A stretch of DNA of 64,000 bases from Pegoplata infirma (GCA_963921195.1 OY992540.1:135582694-135646693); one strand, 5' to 3'; counted from the stretch's first letter, positions 1 to 11,072 are shown. A program made the numbers and translations. The notes: generated by a model not told the origin, from the letters alone.

Positions 1-1970
1 TAGAAAGTCTCAAATTCTGAGACATTTTTCTTACAAAAAAAGTCTCAGATTCTGAGACATTTTTCTTATAGAAAAAGTCTCAGATTCTGAGACATTTTTC
101 TTATAGAAAAAGTCTCAGATTCTGAGACATTTTTCTTATAGAAAAAGTCTCAGATTCTGAGACATTTTTCTTATAGAAAAAGTCTCAGATTCTGAGACAT
201 TTTTCTTATAGAAAAAGTCTCAGATTCTGAGACATTTTTCTTATAGAAAAAGTCTCAGATTCTGAGACATTTTTCTTATAGAAAAAGTCTCAGATTCTGA
301 GACATTTTTCTTATAGAAAAAGTCTCAGATTCTGAGACATTTTTCTTATAGAAAAAGTCTCAGATTCTGAGACATTTTTCTTATAGAAAAAGTCTCAGAT
401 TCTGAGACATTTTTCTTATAGAAAAAGTCTCAGATTCTGAGACATTTTTCTTATAGAAAAAGTCTCAGATTCTGAGACATTTTTCTTATAGAAAAAGTCT
501 CAGATTCTGAGACATTTTTCTTATAGAAAAAGTCTCAGATTCTGAGACATTTTTCTTATAGAAAAAGTCTCAGATTCTGAGACATTTTTCTTATAGAAAT
601 AGTCTCAGATTCTGAGACATTTTTCTTATAGAAAAAGTCTCAGATTCTGAGACATTTTTCTTATAGAAAAAGTCTCAGATTCTGAGACATTTTTCTTATA
701 GAAAAAGTCTCAGATTCTGAGACATTTTTCTTATAGAAAAAGTCTCAGATTCTGAGAAATTTTTCCTATAGAAAAACTGTCAGATTCCGAGATATTTTTC
801 ATATAGAAAAAGTCAGATTTGAGATATTTTTCCTATAGAAAATGTCTCAGATTTTGAGACATTTTTTCTACAGAAAAAGTCTCAGATTCTTAGAAATTTT
901 TCCTATAGAAAAAGTCTCAGATTCTAAGATATTTTTCTTATAGAAAAAGTCCCAGATTCTAAGATATTTTTCTTATAGAAAAAGTCTCAGATTCTGAGAC
1001 ATTTTTCTTATAGAAAAAGTCTCAGATTCTGAGACATTTTTCTTATAGAAAAAGTCTCAGATTCTGAGACATTTTTCTTATAGAAAAAGTCTCAGATTCT
1101 GAGACATTTTTCTTATAGAAAAAGTCTCAGATTCTGAGACATTTTTCTTATAGAAAAAGTCTCTGATTCTGAGACATTTTTCTTATAGAAAAAGTCTCAG
1201 ATTCTGAGACATTTTTCTTATAGAAAAAGTCTCAGATTCTGAGACATTTTTCTTATAGAAAAAGTCTCAGATTCTGAGACATTTTTCTTATAGAAAAAGT
1301 CTCAGATTCTGAGACATTTTTCTAATAGGAAAAGTCTCAGATTCAGAGACATTTTTCTTATAGAAAAAGTCTCAGATTCTGAGACATTTTTCTTATAGAA
1401 AAAGTCTCAGATTCTGAGAGACATTATTCTTATAGAAAAAGTCTCAGAAATTTTTTATGTCAAAAAAGTCTGGGACATTTTCCCTATGAAAAAAGTCTCA
1501 GATTATGAGACATTTTTTTATAGAACAAGTCTCTTATTATGAGATTCTCAGACATTTTTCCTATAAAAAAAGTCTCAGATTCTGAGAAATTTTGCGTATA
1601 AAAAAAGTCCAAAGTTCAGAATTTTTCCATAGAAAAAGTCTTAGATTCTTAGACATTTTCCTATAGAAAAATGATCGAATTCCGATTTTTTTTTCCTATA
1701 GAAAAAGTCTCAGATTCTAAGACATTTTTCCTAAAGAAAAAGTATCAGATTCTAAGCAATTTTTTGCCATAGACAAGGTCTCAGATTCAAAGAAATTTTT
1801 CCTGTAGGAAAAGTCTCAGATTATATGACATTTGTCCAATAGAAAAAGTCTCAGATTATATGAGAAATTTGCCCTATAGAAAATATCTCAGATTCTGAGA
1901 CATTTTCTATAGGAAAAATATTTCGGAATCTGATCATTTTTTTATAGGAAAAATGTCTAAGAATCTGAGA
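1..1970. repeat. 35-bp tandem satellite array (partial, runs off left edge)
   Basis: A 35-bp unit is repeated head to tail. Each unit holds two short inverted repeats: GTCTCAGATTCTGAGAC (8+1+8) and a near-palindrome TTTTTCTTATAGAAAAA. Units at about 1-750 and 960-1420 are almost identical. Units at about 755-960 and 1430-1970 are clearly diverged, with indels and substitutions. The array starts mid-unit, so it continues to the left of the window. No coding capacity. Decayed relatives lie near 37.9 kb and 60.7-61.8 kb. Confidence 0.97.
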
Positions 1971-3129
1971 CTAACAATAAGACTCATTAAAAATAATATT
2001 CCGACCTTTATTGAGGGTATTTAAATATTCGGCTCTGCTAAATAAAGAACTATTACTTGTTTTTCATAGTGTACTACACTAGCTAACTATACTAGATGTG
2101 TGTAAAAACAGTATGGCGGCATTAAATTATGACTGAATAAAACAGTTTAACACTAGTCTATTCAAAGTCGCCCTGCAAAATATGTAAATGATTCTATTGA
2201 TTTTTTTTTTACTAATAACACCGCTCAACAAATCGAAGGTTTTTGACTCCGGTTTGAAGTTTGATACAAAACTTTTAAAGATTTTGAATCGCTGATTCCA
2301 AATCTGTGCTCCAAATTTTTCCATCACGTCTAGAATTTTAATTATTCGCGGTTGAAAATGAGAAAAAACGCGATTTTTGCATTTTTTGAAAGCCTGCACA
2401 GCAGCCACTGGGTGGAATAAAAATCTGGTATAAAGCGTTAGAGTAGAATTGAACTATGATCTCAAATATATGATCAAAAAAATTTGAAGTTGTTGCACTA
2501 TTATTGGCCAAACATGTATTTTAAATAAACACTGTGAAAAAAATTAGAAAAAGCACCATTTTTAAAAGGCTCTAAAACAAAAACCAGATGATCAATCTTT
2601 AGTGTGATGAGTTCAAAATTTAGGCAAAAGTTCATTCTTTCTTATAGACTTTTAAACCCATTAAAGATATCTTTCGGTTTGTACGAAAAATAACACAAAA
2701 AACTTAAATTTGTAAAAGAAGTCTGTGCAAAAAAAGATTTTTGTGGAGTAGTGTTTTTTTTTTTTGTTAAATGGTTCAATAAACTCAAGGAAAATTTTAA
2801 ATCTTAAACGAGTATAAAAATGTCAACAAAATTCAAAATAACATAAGAACAAGAGTTCACTTACATTACTGTTAACGATGCCCCCATGGCGAAAGATCTT
2901 TTGGTGCATGCATGATGATGATAAATATGAATAAATGATGATAATAATGATGTAAAGATGATACACTTAATTTGCTGCTCTCACTTTTGATGCGGCGAAA
3001 TGTTTACAAAAAAAAAATACTTTAACTCTGTCTTTCGCCATTAAACACTTTAACGACTTAAATTTTTCTTTATTTTTTTCCCTTACTAAAAAAATTATAA
3101 ATGATATTTAAAGGTAGAAATTTTAATTA
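1971..3129. other. AT-rich intergenic DNA, no gene seen
   Basis: No convincing coding region on either strand; the only longer frame, on the minus strand at 2127-2408, is low-complexity and matches no family I know. A short ATG/GAT microsatellite lies at about 2905-2960. Confidence 0.6.
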
Positions 3130-4034
3130 AAACAAGTAGAAAAGTTAAATTCGACTTTGCCGAATCTATGAATACCCTCCACAATGCATTTTTAAAGGAT
3201 AGTACATTTTTTAAGGTGAACAAAAAATAACAATTTTGATTAGAAATATTTTATTTTGAGTAAAAAACTCTTTTTTTTTTGTAATTTAAAAAAAAAAAAA
3301 AAACTACTACTTTTTTTTGAGTGTAAATTTTTTTCGAGTGTAATGTTTTTTTTACTATAAAAATATTTCTGAGTGAATGCACGTAGGTATGTACACAAAA
3401 TATTGTCGTTTTTGTAAAAAAAAAAAAAAAAAAAATTTTTGAGTGTAAAAATTTTTTTTAGTGTAAAATTTTTTTTGAGTGTAAAATTTTTTTGAGTGTA
3501 ATTTTTAAGTTACCAATTCTTTTAAAACTCAACAAGTTTAAAATGCATTGCTTTAAAACTAAACAAGTTTGAAAAGCATTGTTAAGTTACCACCAATGCT
3601 TTTAAAACTTGTCATTTATGATAAAACTTATCTGAAATTCAGGGTTTTGCTTATAACTTTTGAACCACTGCACCGATTGAGCTGAAATTTAATACCAAAT
3701 AGAACTGGGGAACGGCAAAGATACATGTCAAGCTTCAGCAGTCGCATTTTTGTCTTTCGAAAGTTATCGTGTTTTTTATCTCGTAAATTCGCGCAACACC
3801 CTTGCCGAAATTTACTCTTTTGCTCATAACTTTTGAACCACTGGACCGATTTGGCTGGATTGCAATACCAACTTGACCAGGTAAATGACCAACATATATG
3901 CCAAACTTCAGTAGCCTCTGTAAAGTCTTTCAAAAGTTAGCGTGTTTCTACGGACGGACAGACAGACAGACGGACGGACATCGCTAGATCGACTTAAAAT
4001 CGATCGGGGATCATGAATATATATACTTTATGGG
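3130..4034 (+). repeat. Dispersed repeat A, first copy, left part
   Basis: It begins aacaagtagaaaagttaaattcg, has the small palindrome-like ttcgactttgccgaa, then 'ataccctccac', and further on runs of gacagacagacggacggac followed by gatcggggatcatgaatatatatacttta. The same order is seen at 18745-19355 (reverse) and in pieces near 14.5, 47.1 and 50.6-50.9 kb. The copy is cut at 4034 by the BEL insertion and resumes at 12095. The 3245-3510 stretch is low-complexity with repeated 'gagtgtaaa'. I do not assign a class; similar sequences are, from memory, common in muscoid flies. Confidence 0.75.
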
Positions 4035-4522
4035 TGTTACCGTGTCGGGTTGAGTTGTCCGTGTCCCTTTGTGCTTCCGTGTTCCAAATTATCACTTTTG
4101 ATGAAGACAAAATTCACCAAGATTTTTTGCCTTTTATGCCCAGTGTGTTTGTGCAGTTTTTCCCACAAACCAATAATCAAAAAACAACACCGGTATTTTA
4201 AAGATGATACAATTGTTGGTTTATTTAGTTCACTTGTATTATTTTTTATTTAATAATAGGTTTTTTTTTGGCACCATGTGCTTAAACAACTAAAACAATT
4301 TCTTTTCTTTAAAAGGTTTCTTTTTACTTCTTTTGGTTGCTTTTTGCTAGTACGTTTGTAGTGTGTGTGGTTTTTTAAAAGAAGTTGCAAATAGTAGAGT
4401 TATAATCAAACTCACCACACCAACGAGAGCAGTGCTGCCAGACGTATCATTTAGCGGGGAAGTATACGCAGGGCAAGCGAAGATACAATAAAGCGTATAA
4501 AAACGCTTGCGCCACGTAAACA
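4035..4522 (-). repeat. BEL 3' LTR (relative to the element)
   Basis: 488 bp, TGTTACCG to CGTAAACA on the plus strand, so TGTTTACG to GGTAACA in element sense. It matches 11607-12094 along its whole length, including a run of nine Ts. A short frame shared by both copies (4050-4253 and 11622-11825) is just LTR sequence. A TTTTTATACGC TATA-like stretch lies near the element-sense start, and AATAAA motifs in element sense lie around 4245. Confidence 0.95.
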
Positions 4523-5024
4523 TACCGCCGGCCTTGCAGCCACGGTGCAACAAACTACCAAAAGAACTATAAAGAACAAAAAAAAAACAATAATAATAAA
4601 AAGGAGCAAAAATATATGATATTTAAAGTAATTTAGCAAAAATTCATTAAATAATATGCAAGAGTTCATATGACGTGACGGAAATTTAATCAAATTGATT
4701 ATTCTAAATGCAAATTCAACTAAGAAAATTAAAGGGCCACAATTCAAAGCCCTTTTCCATAAGATAGGATTCATGGAAAATAAAGAGGATTTCCGTCAGG
4801 TTATATGAATAAAATAGTAAAAAAAAAAAAAAAAATTAAATTAAAATTAAAAGCTATAATTAGCCAACAAAAAAAAATCATTAATTATGATAAACGATTA
4901 TTTAAATTCAGTCTCTTAGAGAGTTGTGTAAAGGCACGATAGCTTTGACTATAGGTTCATAGAGTATATAAAAAAAAATAATACAAAATTTGTACTTAAA
5001 GTTGTTGTAAAGGGCCACGCAGCT
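4523..5024 (-). other. BEL 3' untranslated region
   Basis: About 500 bp between the second ORF and the 3' LTR. A-rich on the plus strand. A hydrophobic 107-residue minus-strand frame (4451-4774) runs into the LTR and has no family features; I do not call it a gene. The bases next to the LTR in element sense are GGCCGGCGGTA, which is not a clean polypurine tract. Confidence 0.6.
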
Positions 5025-5765
5025 TCATCCTTCTAATCTTGGGTCATGGGGGACCACTTTTCCTTCGCCGAAATACACAGTACCCAATACTGTTTCTTGG
5101 GAATAAATTTGTCCTGGACGACCGTTAGCTGTGCCGATGAAAATTTGTTTGGTGACATCAGCACCTAACACCATAAAATACCGACGTTTATCGGACCACC
5201 AATTGTCTGCATCGGGGATATCAGCCATTTGAGCTTGCGTGCGGTTCCAGTCACGCTCAATACGATCAGTAGGGCTGAACCCGTAGGAGATTTGTTCCAC
5301 TGCACAATGTACTTCAATCCGGCGTTTGTCTAGCCGACGGTGGTAAATCGTGACGCTAGTACGGCCACGATAAACGTCACAGTTCAAACGCTCGGCCTCG
5401 TCAGCCGTAATTGATGATCTTGCAGCATTAGGATCGATTAGCACGCGTGTTTCATGACTGCGGCCGCCTGGCGTTGTGGTGATGCGAACTTCGGCAGTCA
5501 TCTGGAACCAGATTTTACCTTTAGGTAAGGGATGCAACCAGCTGTTATGGTCCAGCTTACAGCGACGGCATCGATCAATACTTTTGCAACTTGAGGTACG
5601 GTGCGTTTGCGCTAAACAATTGGAGCAAAGTTTATGGAAGGCCACAGCTCTCAATTTTCGCTCCAGGTCCATTACCATAAACCGGGTGCATTGCCGTATG
5701 GCGTGCAGCCGATTACAGAGTGGGCAAGCATAGTTTGAATTAAAGAGGCCGTGATCTTTAAACAT
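5025..5765 (-). CDS. BEL third-position ORF: zinc knuckles plus A17-like protease domain
   Basis: A 246-residue protein from ATG at 5765. The N-terminal third has three Cys/His clusters: C14/C17/H21/C26, C47/C50/H55/C60 and C66/C69/H73/H78. These have the same order and spacing as the zinc-knuckle block of the gag-pol next to it. The rest looks like the retropepsin A17 domain of BEL elements: a LIDPNA motif around Asp111 aligns with LIDPCS in gag-pol, and VLGADV and SQETVLG align with LLGGDL and AQETIFG. So it looks like a second, diverged copy of the nucleocapsid-protease module, placed where env sits in some elements. Directly upstream in element sense is CTAAT followed by TTTTTTATTGCAG, a good branch point and acceptor (AG at 5776-5775), and the ATG has a CCACC context. 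A spliced subgenomic mRNA is the likely source. The 66-bp gap after the pol stop argues against readthrough. Function unknown; nucleic-acid binding, and proteolysis only if the DPNA site works. Confidence 0.85.
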   Translation of the reverse strand: MFKDHGLFNSNYACPLCNRLHAIRQCTRFMVMDLERKLRAVAFHKLCSNCLAQTHRTSSCKSIDRCRRCKLDHNSWLHPLPKGKIWFQMTAEVRITTTPGGRSHETRVLIDPNAARSSITADEAERLNCDVYRGRTSVTIYHRRLDKRRIEVHCAVEQISYGFSPTDRIERDWNRTQAQMADIPDADNWWSDKRRYFMVLGADVTKQIFIGTANGRPGQIYSQETVLGTVYFGEGKVVPHDPRLEG

Positions 5766-5774
5766 GGTGGAGTA

Positions 5775-5794
5775 CTGCAATAAAAAATTAGTTT
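5775..5794 (-). promoter_or_regulatory. Predicted 3' splice site for the BEL downstream ORF
   Basis: On the minus strand the bases read CTAATTTTTTATTGCAG, then nine bases to CCACCATG. This gives a fly-type branch point, pyrimidine tract and AG. Candidate donors in the leader are CAG|GTGCGT (GT at 11471-11470) and AGA|GTAAGA (GT at 11507-11506). Inference from consensus only. Confidence 0.6.
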
Positions 5795-5846
5795 AGTTTA
5801 TTTTGCGAAGGAAAATATATAAATGATAGTAAGGATGAAATACGAA

Positions 5847-8800
5847 TTATTCGTGGCTACGAGGTAAAAGTACCAGTTTGTGAATTGGTCGAGTAATCAA
5901 ACCATTTTGCGTTTTAAGATCCACGACGCGTACTCTGTCGTCCGAACCACGATATGTTTTTACGACGCGACCTAAACGCCAGTCAGTAGGACAAGCTGGC
6001 TCATTTTTAAGAACCACCATATCATTTTCTTGGAGGTCTATTTGAGGAGACTGCCATTTGTTACGCTTGTGCAACTCTTTCAGATACTCCTCCTTCCAGC
6101 GCCTACAGAACTCTTGCTGCGTAGCCTTTACTTTTCGCCAGCGGTTTAAGATGCTAACTGCCGGTTGCGTTTCCTCTGGTTCCGCAGGAGACAAAATGGT
6201 GGAACCAATAAGAAAATGGCCCGGTGTAAGGGCCGACTGATCTTCAACATTTTCCGAAAGTGGGCTCAATGGCCGAGAGTTGAGACACGCTTCTATAGTT
6301 GCTAGTAGGGTTGAAAACTCTTCGAATGTATACTTGAGCTGCCCAGACATTTTTCGGAAATGGGTTTTGAAGCTCTTAACCCCCGCCTCCCACAGACCAC
6401 CCATATGTGGGGCCGCAGCAGGTATAAAGTGCCACGACAATCGCTGGTGACCATATTTAGAGACGGCAAGATCGCTGAGTTCAGCGATATGTTTTTTAAA
6501 GTTTGAATCGATCTCGCGTGCCGCACCGACGAAGTTTCTACCATTATCGGAAAAGATTTTACTAGGACAACCACGACGAGCCACGAATCGAGCCAAAGCG
6601 GCCATAAAGGCAGGGGTCGACAGGTCACTGACAGGTTCCAAATGAATTGCCTTTGTTGAGAAACAGACAAACAAGCAAACGTAGCCTTTCGTGATCCTAC
6701 TGTAACGACCTGTGAAGCTTTTGATTTCAAAGGGGCCCGCAAAATCGACACCTGTGTTCGCGAATGGACGACTAATGGTGGTTCTTTCATCGGGAAGGGC
6801 TGCCATAATTTGACCTTGAAGTTTTTTCCGATGTAGAACACAAATTTTGCAGTTGTGAATGCAAGTTTTAATAAGATTTTGTGCTTTCAAAATCCAACAT
6901 TCTTGACGAATAGTGTTAAGGACTAAACGAGGGCCACCATGCTGGACTAACTTGTGAACAAATTCGATATATAAACGAGCTAGCCTGCTTTTATAAGCTA
7001 AAATTATGGGGTGCCGTTCATTATAAGACAAACTTGTCGTAGAGCCTAGCCGACCGTTAGCACGAATGATTCCGTCTTTATCCACATACGGTGTAAGAGT
7101 CACTAAAGGGCTACGAGAATCTAACTTTTTGTTTTTTGACAAGCAGCCTATTTCGTCTGGAAAGTGGATTATTTGGGACACATAAAACAGCCGTTTTCTT
7201 ACAAACACTAACTCCTGAGCGGAAACTCTGAGCGACCGGTATGAAACATCGCCATGATGAATTTTTCTAGTTCGATTAATAAATCGATACATATATGCAA
7301 TTACATGAATCGCTCTAGCAAAACAGGAGAAACGATCCAATATATCCTCCGTTGAGGACGATCTAGCTACATGAGCCATGGCCCTTTTAATTTCAACAGA
7401 AGTTTCAAATTCACTCGAACTTTTGGGCCACATTGCTCTCTCTAATTTGAGCCACTCAGGGCCGTGCCACCAAAGGTCGTTATTTTTAAGATCCGAAGGA
7501 GTCAGCCCCCGGGTTGCTAGATCGGCAGGGTTGTATTGCGAAGCCACGTGAAACCAATTTTTATTTCCAACCTTTTCCAGTATAGTGGCCACTCGGTTTG
7601 CCACAAAGGTTTTCCAGCTGCAGGGCGGCTTTTTCAGCCATGCGAGAACTATGGTGGAATCAGACCACAAATAAATAGTATAGCCCTTTATATTAAGACT
7701 AGGCATTATACTGTCTATTAAATTCGCCAACAGAACCGCTCCACATAATTCCAATCGAGGCAACGAAGATTTTTTGACCGGAGCCACCTTTGTCTTCGCA
7801 ACCAAAAGATTTGAAACTACCTGCCCTTCGATCTGAACCCTGACATATAACGCCGCCGCATACGCCAGCTCCGACGAGTCACAAAAGCCATGAATTTCTA
7901 TCTTACACCCCGGAGAATACTGGACCCATCGCGGAATAGTGATCATGTCAACATCATTATATTTTGAAACAAAGGCCTGCCATTTTATTAAAGCTACAGG
8001 TTTTATTGCGTCATCCCATTCAATTTTGTCGAGCCACATTTGCTGCATCAAAATTTTCGCGGTAACAACCACTGGAGCTAGCCATCCTGCTGGATCGAAC
8101 AGCCTAGCAATGACCGAAAGCACTTCCCTTTTGGTATAAGATGATTTAAGCGCGATTTTCTCACTAGCAAAGTAAAAAAAGTCACCTGCAGCATTCCATC
8201 GCACTCCTAAAGTCTTTGCTGTACTTTTATCATCGAGACATAAAAAGGACGAGTCTAACAAATGGTCAGGCGCCAGATCTTTTAAAATTTCCATCGAATT
8301 TGAAGTCCATTTGCGTAATTCAAACCCTGCAGATTTTAAAATGTCTACTAACTGATCACGGACCACCAAAGCATTTGAAATCGAATGAGCTCCTACAAGG
8401 GCATCATCAACGTACATTGAGTCACGAAGAATTTCAGCGCCTAGCGGAAAACGTTGCCCTTCATCATTAGCTAATTGCAAAAGTGTCCTAAGGGCCAGGT
8501 ACGGTGCGCAGTTTACCCCAAAAGTCACTGTCTTTAGCTTAAAATCACGAATTTCATCATTTTGCGAACTACGAAAAACGATTCTCTGAAACGTAGCATG
8601 TTCAGGTGTAATCAGGATTTGCCTATACATTTTAGAAATGTCTGCGTTGAAAACGTATTGAAAAAATCGCCATTTTAAAATTAAAGAGACTAAGTCCTTT
8701 TGAAGAACAGGGCCTACATATAACAAATCGTTAAGACTGTGACCACTGGACGACGCACTCGAAGCATTGAACACCACCCTTAATTTGGTAGTGGTACTCT

Positions 8801-11072
8801 CCGGTTTAAAAACCCCGTGATGAGGTAAATAATAACTAGGGCCACCTGACGACATTTTAGTCTCCTCCATGTGCCCTAAAGCTAGATATTCCTTTATGAC
8901 CTCATCATATTGAATCTTTAACTCGGGCCTACGCATCAATGAACTTTCATTTCTTAAAAACTGACGCAAAGCAATATGTCTATTTGGGCCAAGTGACGGA
9001 CATTTATTTTTGAAGGGCAGACTTACAATATATCTCCCCTCAGAGTTCCTCACAGTGCTGGAACAAAAAATCTCTTCACATCTCCTATCATCCTCAGATA
9101 ATAATGGCTTATGGGAGACTTCTTCCAATTCCCAAAATTTAGACAACTGTTCGTCAATTGAGACCTTTGTCATAAATGACATTCGTACAGATCGAGATGC
9201 ATTTTTACTGGCCGTAGGACCCGTCACGATCCAGCCAAAAATGGTTTCTTGAGCCACAAGTGATTCAAAAACACCATGCTGAACCCCACCTCGTAAAATC
9301 AGTGGATACAGATCCCCTCCTAACAAAATGTCAACCTGACCGCTTTTAAAAAAATCAGGATCTGCAAAATCTAGTTTCGGCAACTCAACGCCTTTCGAGG
9401 GCGTAAAGGAATGCGTAGGAATATTCCCTGTCACCTGAGATACAACCAAAGCTTCAACATTTATCGAAAAATTTGGATTTTGTAGAGACACAATTACAAA
9501 AGCCGCCATTTTGTTAACTTTACTAACAACTTCACCGCCTAAACCCGTAACTTCAGCTGAAACGGGCACAGTGGGCAACTTTAATAATTTTTGGATTCTC
9601 TCCGAAACAAAACTTTCATCGGAGCACGGATCTATTAATGCTCGTACTTTGTAGCTGGAACCACAATAAGCAATATTGACCCACGCCGTAGCTAACATCA
9701 CTTTTTTCGCTACAGAAATATGATGTGATTGGACAACTTCAGATGGACCAGGAAGACTAGTGGACTGTAAATTACTAGATGAACTTTTCGGAATAGCACC
9801 CTGTGCCCCATTGTTCACTGGATTAGTTGAACTTGCTTGGTTCGATTGGTTTGTTTGCGTAGCCTTTTTTGTAAAGTCACGATGCATCAACGTATGATGT
9901 TTCTTTTTACATTTAGAGCACCCGTTTTGACTCGGACATTCACTATACATGTGACCAGCATTAAGGCAATTAAAACAGCATTTATTCTTTTTAAGGTTTT
10001 CAACGCGCTTCTTGTGGTCCATATTTAAGAATTTGTGACACGAGCTAATTGGGTGACCCCCACTACAAACTTTACACTGTTTTAAATCAGCCTTAGTGTG
10101 ATGAGCCTTTAATTGTTTTGGTTTTGAAACACTTTGTTGGGTCTCTTGAGAAACCGCTTGGGAACTGCTGGGCCACTGACTACCGATGGTCATGAGCTCC
10201 GCCATGCTCTCCATAGCATGATACCTATCAGTCAAAAAATCGTTTAATTCTTCCCACTTAGGCATTTTTGTTTTATTTTTAACCGACTGTTCCCACAAAA
10301 TCATAGATTGGCCCCTTAATCTTGAAGCACAATGTATGACGAACACCGGATCCCAAGTCTCAATATCGATCTTATTTAATTTTAGGACAGACATGTAATT
10401 TACGACATCTCTTTGAAGCCTTTTGACTTCTTGAGCGGTATCATTTTGGCATGGGTTCATCGTGAAAAGACCTATTAATTGGCTAGTCAATAAGACACGT
10501 TCGTTCTCATATTGGGCCTTTAAATTGTTCCACGCAATTTCAAAATTTTCAGCCGTTAAGGCAACGTTTCGGTTAATTTCCCTCGCTTCACCATCAGTTT
10601 TCTGAAATAGGTGAAATAATCTTTCCACTGGGCTTAACCTAGTATTGTTTATGTAAATTGCGGTAAACATGTCGCGAAATGTGGGCCACGATTTATAGTC
10701 ACCATGAAACACTGCTGTATCACATGGCGGTACAGGGAACGAGGACACCTGATTGGGAACCACTGCCTTAGCAGTTTCAGATTTTTCAACCGGTAAATTT
10801 TTTGTTGCCTTAGACAAAATATTTAAACATTTAATGTAAGCCTGACGAACTTCCGGGTGTCTTGCTTGAACTACAACTGCTTCTTTTTTCTTTTCTAAAG
10901 TGTCCCCACACTCTTCATAAAGTGTTTTATACTTTGTCCAAACCTTATCTAATTCAGTTTTTTCGAACTCTAAAGCTTCTACACTATATTCGGACATATC
11001 TGCAGCCGACAGTAAGTTTTCCTGTTCAGCTACTTCATCGGCCGCCTTAATATATTTTTCATAGGCTGACAT
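5847..11072 (-). CDS. BEL/Pao Gag-Pol polyprotein, intact
   Basis: 1,741 residues from ATG at 11072. The frame is open to 11132, but the extra 20 residues are low-complexity leader, so the second Met is preferred. Order: DUF1759-type gag at about 125-285; zinc knuckles at 333-398; A17 protease with Asp481 (LIDPCS); reverse transcriptase with Asp811 and YVDD at 887-890; RNase H about 1060-1185 with FCDSS, RLELCG and WSDST; integrase HHCC zinc region about 1370-1412; integrase core with Asp1443, Asp1509 and Glu1562; C-terminal DUF5641 about 1645-1735. All catalytic residues checked are present and no stop or frameshift is seen. The protein forms virus-like particles, copies element RNA to DNA and inserts it. 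Known of the family: one continuous Gag-Pol frame processed by its own protease. Confidence 0.97.
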   Translation of the reverse strand: MSAYEKYIKAADEVAEQENLLSAADMSEYSVEALEFEKTELDKVWTKYKTLYEECGDTLEKKKEAVVVQARHPEVRQAYIKCLNILSKATKNLPVEKSETAKAVVPNQVSSFPVPPCDTAVFHGDYKSWPTFRDMFTAIYINNTRLSPVERLFHLFQKTDGEAREINRNVALTAENFEIAWNNLKAQYENERVLLTSQLIGLFTMNPCQNDTAQEVKRLQRDVVNYMSVLKLNKIDIETWDPVFVIHCASRLRGQSMILWEQSVKNKTKMPKWEELNDFLTDRYHAMESMAELMTIGSQWPSSSQAVSQETQQSVSKPKQLKAHHTKADLKQCKVCSGGHPISSCHKFLNMDHKKRVENLKKNKCCFNCLNAGHMYSECPSQNGCSKCKKKHHTLMHRDFTKKATQTNQSNQASSTNPVNNGAQGAIPKSSSSNLQSTSLPGPSEVVQSHHISVAKKVMLATAWVNIAYCGSSYKVRALIDPCSDESFVSERIQKLLKLPTVPVSAEVTGLGGEVVSKVNKMAAFVIVSLQNPNFSINVEALVVSQVTGNIPTHSFTPSKGVELPKLDFADPDFFKSGQVDILLGGDLYPLILRGGVQHGVFESLVAQETIFGWIVTGPTASKNASRSVRMSFMTKVSIDEQLSKFWELEEVSHKPLLSEDDRRCEEIFCSSTVRNSEGRYIVSLPFKNKCPSLGPNRHIALRQFLRNESSLMRRPELKIQYDEVIKEYLALGHMEETKMSSGGPSYYLPHHGVFKPESTTTKLRVVFNASSASSSGHSLNDLLYVGPVLQKDLVSLILKWRFFQYVFNADISKMYRQILITPEHATFQRIVFRSSQNDEIRDFKLKTVTFGVNCAPYLALRTLLQLANDEGQRFPLGAEILRDSMYVDDALVGAHSISNALVVRDQLVDILKSAGFELRKWTSNSMEILKDLAPDHLLDSSFLCLDDKSTAKTLGVRWNAAGDFFYFASEKIALKSSYTKREVLSVIARLFDPAGWLAPVVVTAKILMQQMWLDKIEWDDAIKPVALIKWQAFVSKYNDVDMITIPRWVQYSPGCKIEIHGFCDSSELAYAAALYVRVQIEGQVVSNLLVAKTKVAPVKKSSLPRLELCGAVLLANLIDSIMPSLNIKGYTIYLWSDSTIVLAWLKKPPCSWKTFVANRVATILEKVGNKNWFHVASQYNPADLATRGLTPSDLKNNDLWWHGPEWLKLERAMWPKSSSEFETSVEIKRAMAHVARSSSTEDILDRFSCFARAIHVIAYMYRFINRTRKIHHGDVSYRSLRVSAQELVFVRKRLFYVSQIIHFPDEIGCLSKNKKLDSRSPLVTLTPYVDKDGIIRANGRLGSTTSLSYNERHPIILAYKSRLARLYIEFVHKLVQHGGPRLVLNTIRQECWILKAQNLIKTCIHNCKICVLHRKKLQGQIMAALPDERTTISRPFANTGVDFAGPFEIKSFTGRYSRITKGYVCLFVCFSTKAIHLEPVSDLSTPAFMAALARFVARRGCPSKIFSDNGRNFVGAAREIDSNFKKHIAELSDLAVSKYGHQRLSWHFIPAAAPHMGGLWEAGVKSFKTHFRKMSGQLKYTFEEFSTLLATIEACLNSRPLSPLSENVEDQSALTPGHFLIGSTILSPAEPEETQPAVSILNRWRKVKATQQEFCRRWKEEYLKELHKRNKWQSPQIDLQENDMVVLKNEPACPTDWRLGRVVKTYRGSDDRVRVVDLKTQNGLITRPIHKLVLLPRSHE

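Noticed and set aside
1..1970. Array looks CRISPR-like (regular repeats, partly palindromic)
   Set aside because: No unique spacers: the whole 35-bp unit repeats, and the surrounding DNA is insect nuclear sequence.
4451..4774. Hydrophobic 107-residue minus-strand frame near the BEL 3' end, possible env-like
   Set aside because: It runs into the LTR, is low-complexity and has no signal peptide or envelope features.
5778..5780. TTG start giving five extra residues on the BEL downstream ORF
   Set aside because: Those codons overlap the predicted splice acceptor, and the ATG at 5765 has a much better start context.
6302..6841. 179-residue minus-strand frame
   Set aside because: Lies wholly inside the integrase coding region in another frame; a shadow of gag-pol.
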